Positions 63,253 through 64,000 of a stretch of 64,000 bases of DNA are shown here, piece after piece. The position numbers and the translations under genes are program-made. Below the pieces are notes generated by a model. It was not told the DNA's origin. It made no database searches and saw only the letters and a program-made list of their open reading frames with translations. Positions within the stretch are counted from its first letter, which is position 1; every line of letters starts with the position of its first letter. Source of the DNA: an uncultured Acetatifactor sp. (GTDB lineage Bacteria; Bacillota; Clostridia; Lachnospirales; Lachnospiraceae); NCBI GenBank assembly GCA_944383825.1, contig CALWRA010000005.1, forward strand, positions 62,001 to 126,000. The letters are read 5' to 3'.

Positions 63253-63559
63253 TCTGTGCCAACTGATTATTTTAGATATTATGCTGTTCGGAATTGATGG
63301 GTTTGAACGTGCTAACGCTTCCGGCGGTCCATGCAGACGGCGGTTATGATGGCGGCTGCAGAGAAATCTTGAATCCTGCGTAAACCTAATTGAACAAAAA
63401 TATAATGAGATTTACGAGATGTGGGAAAAGGGAAACAAAGCAGCAAGGACAATAAGAAATACCAGATTCCTCCCTCTGGGACTATTATAAGATTCTGAAT
63501 AAAAACCGATGGCCTGCTCCGCATGAGAATTAAATATAATATCGTGAAAAAACCAAAGG

Positions 63560-63615
63560 CACGGAATGGAACCATCTGTTCATGGATACAGGGGCAGATT
63601 CCATTCCGTGTTTTT
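63560..63615 (+). terminator. Orphan terminator-like hairpin
   Basis: CACGGAATGGAA (63560-63571) pairs perfectly with TTCCATTCCGTG (63599-63610) and is followed by TTTTT. No gene ends shortly before it. Confidence 0.7.
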
Positions 63616-63785
63616 ACTGCGCGATATTGGGATAATGATAATTTGGAAAGTAAAACTTGTTATAGGTATTCGGCGAGAAAAGAACAAACGTTCAGATTGC
63701 CGCTATACTTTTTTATTAGTTCATGATATAATTTGAAGAAATGAAGTATGCAATATGACCATGAGAGGATAGAGGGCTATTTATA

Positions 63786-63902
63786 ATGCAAAGGGAAAAG
63801 GGTGATTTAATTTATAATGATCATGCACAGAGAACCGAAATACTGGCCCGTGATGATGAAATAAGAATGACTTATGTTATAAGCCGAATGGTAATATTAT
63901 AG
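63786..63902 (+). CDS. Possible small ORF of 38 residues
   Basis: ATG 63786 follows AGAGGG nine bases upstream and an extended -10 promoter about 55 bases upstream. The product (MQREKGDLIYNDHAQRTEIL and so on) is charged and matches nothing I know. It may be chance, a leader peptide, or the start of something disrupted. Confidence 0.25.
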   Translation: MQREKGDLIYNDHAQRTEILARDDEIRMTYVISRMVIL

Positions 63903-63928
63903 GTGTAAGACTTGAATATTGCTATTAA

Positions 63929-64000
63929 GCAAAGACTTTGCTGGGAGTTACGGGTTCGGGAAAAACTTTTACAATGGCCAATGTGATTCAGGCTTTGAAT
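63929..64000 (+). pseudogene. uvrB: UvrB fragment without its normal N-terminus, cut by window edge
   Basis: The last 24 codons read AKTLLGVTGSGKTFTMANVI plus QALN, the Walker A region of UvrB, the DNA-damage-recognition helicase of nucleotide excision repair. A normal UvrB has about 35-40 residues before this point (FKL...PTGDQPxAI). Here an in-frame TAA (63926-63928) stands four codons before the Walker motif, and no UvrB-like sequence is seen upstream in any plus frame. The perfect palindrome GCAAAG-A-CTTTGC (63929-63941) sits at the break. Possible causes are an insertion or rearrangement, or a sequence/assembly error. The gene continues past the window. Confidence 0.6.

Larger units (their letters stand above)
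63253..63928 (+). other. 676-base stretch without a recognisable gene
   Basis: It holds a 46-codon open stretch without a start (63350-63490), a strong orphan terminator (63560-63615) and an extended -10 TG-A-TATAAT (63724-63732). It also has a 38-codon reading frame with a fair ribosome site (63786-63902). In related genomes uvrB commonly follows ctpA, so this region may have been inserted or rearranged. Confidence 0.5.

Noticed and set aside
63312..63575. 87-codon minus-strand frame at the right edge
   Set aside because: Hydrophobic product with no ribosome site or homology I can see; it overlaps the terminator hairpin.

Overview
The window looks like chromosomal DNA of a Gram-positive, anaerobic Clostridia member, most likely family Lachnospiraceae. 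The evidence is a CIRCE-controlled hrcA-grpE-dnaK-dnaJ operon, an IreB-RuvX-DUF1292-RNase J-YlbF cluster, a type III glutamine synthetase, DUF6465 and YjfB proteins, strong AGGAGG ribosome sites with some GTG/TTG starts, an anaerobic sulfatase-maturase relative, and ftsE-ftsX followed by an M23 hydrolase and a CtpA protease. Base composition looks mid-range, with short intergenic gaps. I cannot name a species.

Layout. 1-8.7 kb is a glycan-use region: the end of a radical SAM sulfatase maturase, then a CUT1 sugar ABC transporter (lipoprotein, two permeases, no ATPase), a GH112 galactosyl-hexosamine phosphorylase, an AraC regulator on the opposite strand and a class II aldolase. 8.9-17.7 kb holds housekeeping and accessory genes: cyclophilin, a GNAT fusion, MATE-asparaginase, an aldo/keto reductase, hflKC and a GT39-like membrane protein. 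17.9-25.4 kb is a glycerol operon (GlpA-like and GlpB-like flavoproteins, DUF1667, GlpK) continuing into an aminotransferase, a patatin and UppP. 25.7-31.5 kb has DUF6465 and the heat-shock operon. 31.8-45.4 kb is a long run of cell-envelope, RNA-modification and RNA-decay genes: Wzy_C protein, PrmA, RsmE, cysteine desulfurase/ThiI, MtaB, IreB, RuvX, RNase J, YlbF, MltG-like, O-methyltransferase, U32 peptidase.

45.4-48.8 kb is a glutamine-related neighbourhood: glutamine synthetase III behind a leader with a strong intrinsic terminator, a cysteine-rich protein of unknown function, and tRNA-Gln(CUG). The glutamine synthetase and tRNA promoters share an identical 17-base upstream/-35 sequence. 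48.8-53.7 kb is a LanFEG/CprABC-type antimicrobial-peptide ABC exporter with a divergent two-component system and no peptide gene in sight. 53.7-56.6 kb carries a CPBP protease, acyl-ACP thioesterase, CvfB and YjfB. 56.8-62.2 kb is a PucR/CdaR-type regulator, FtsEX, the FtsEX-type murein hydrolase and CtpA. The right edge (63.25-64.0 kb) is a mostly non-coding stretch that runs into a UvrB reading frame lacking its normal start.

The most unusual signals are (i) a recurrent small hairpin fused to the Shine-Dalgarno sequence in front of about eight unrelated genes, (ii) the glutamine synthetase/tRNA-Gln shared promoter element plus the attenuator-like leader, and (iii) the broken uvrB start. 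All calls come from reading the sequence; no database search was run.
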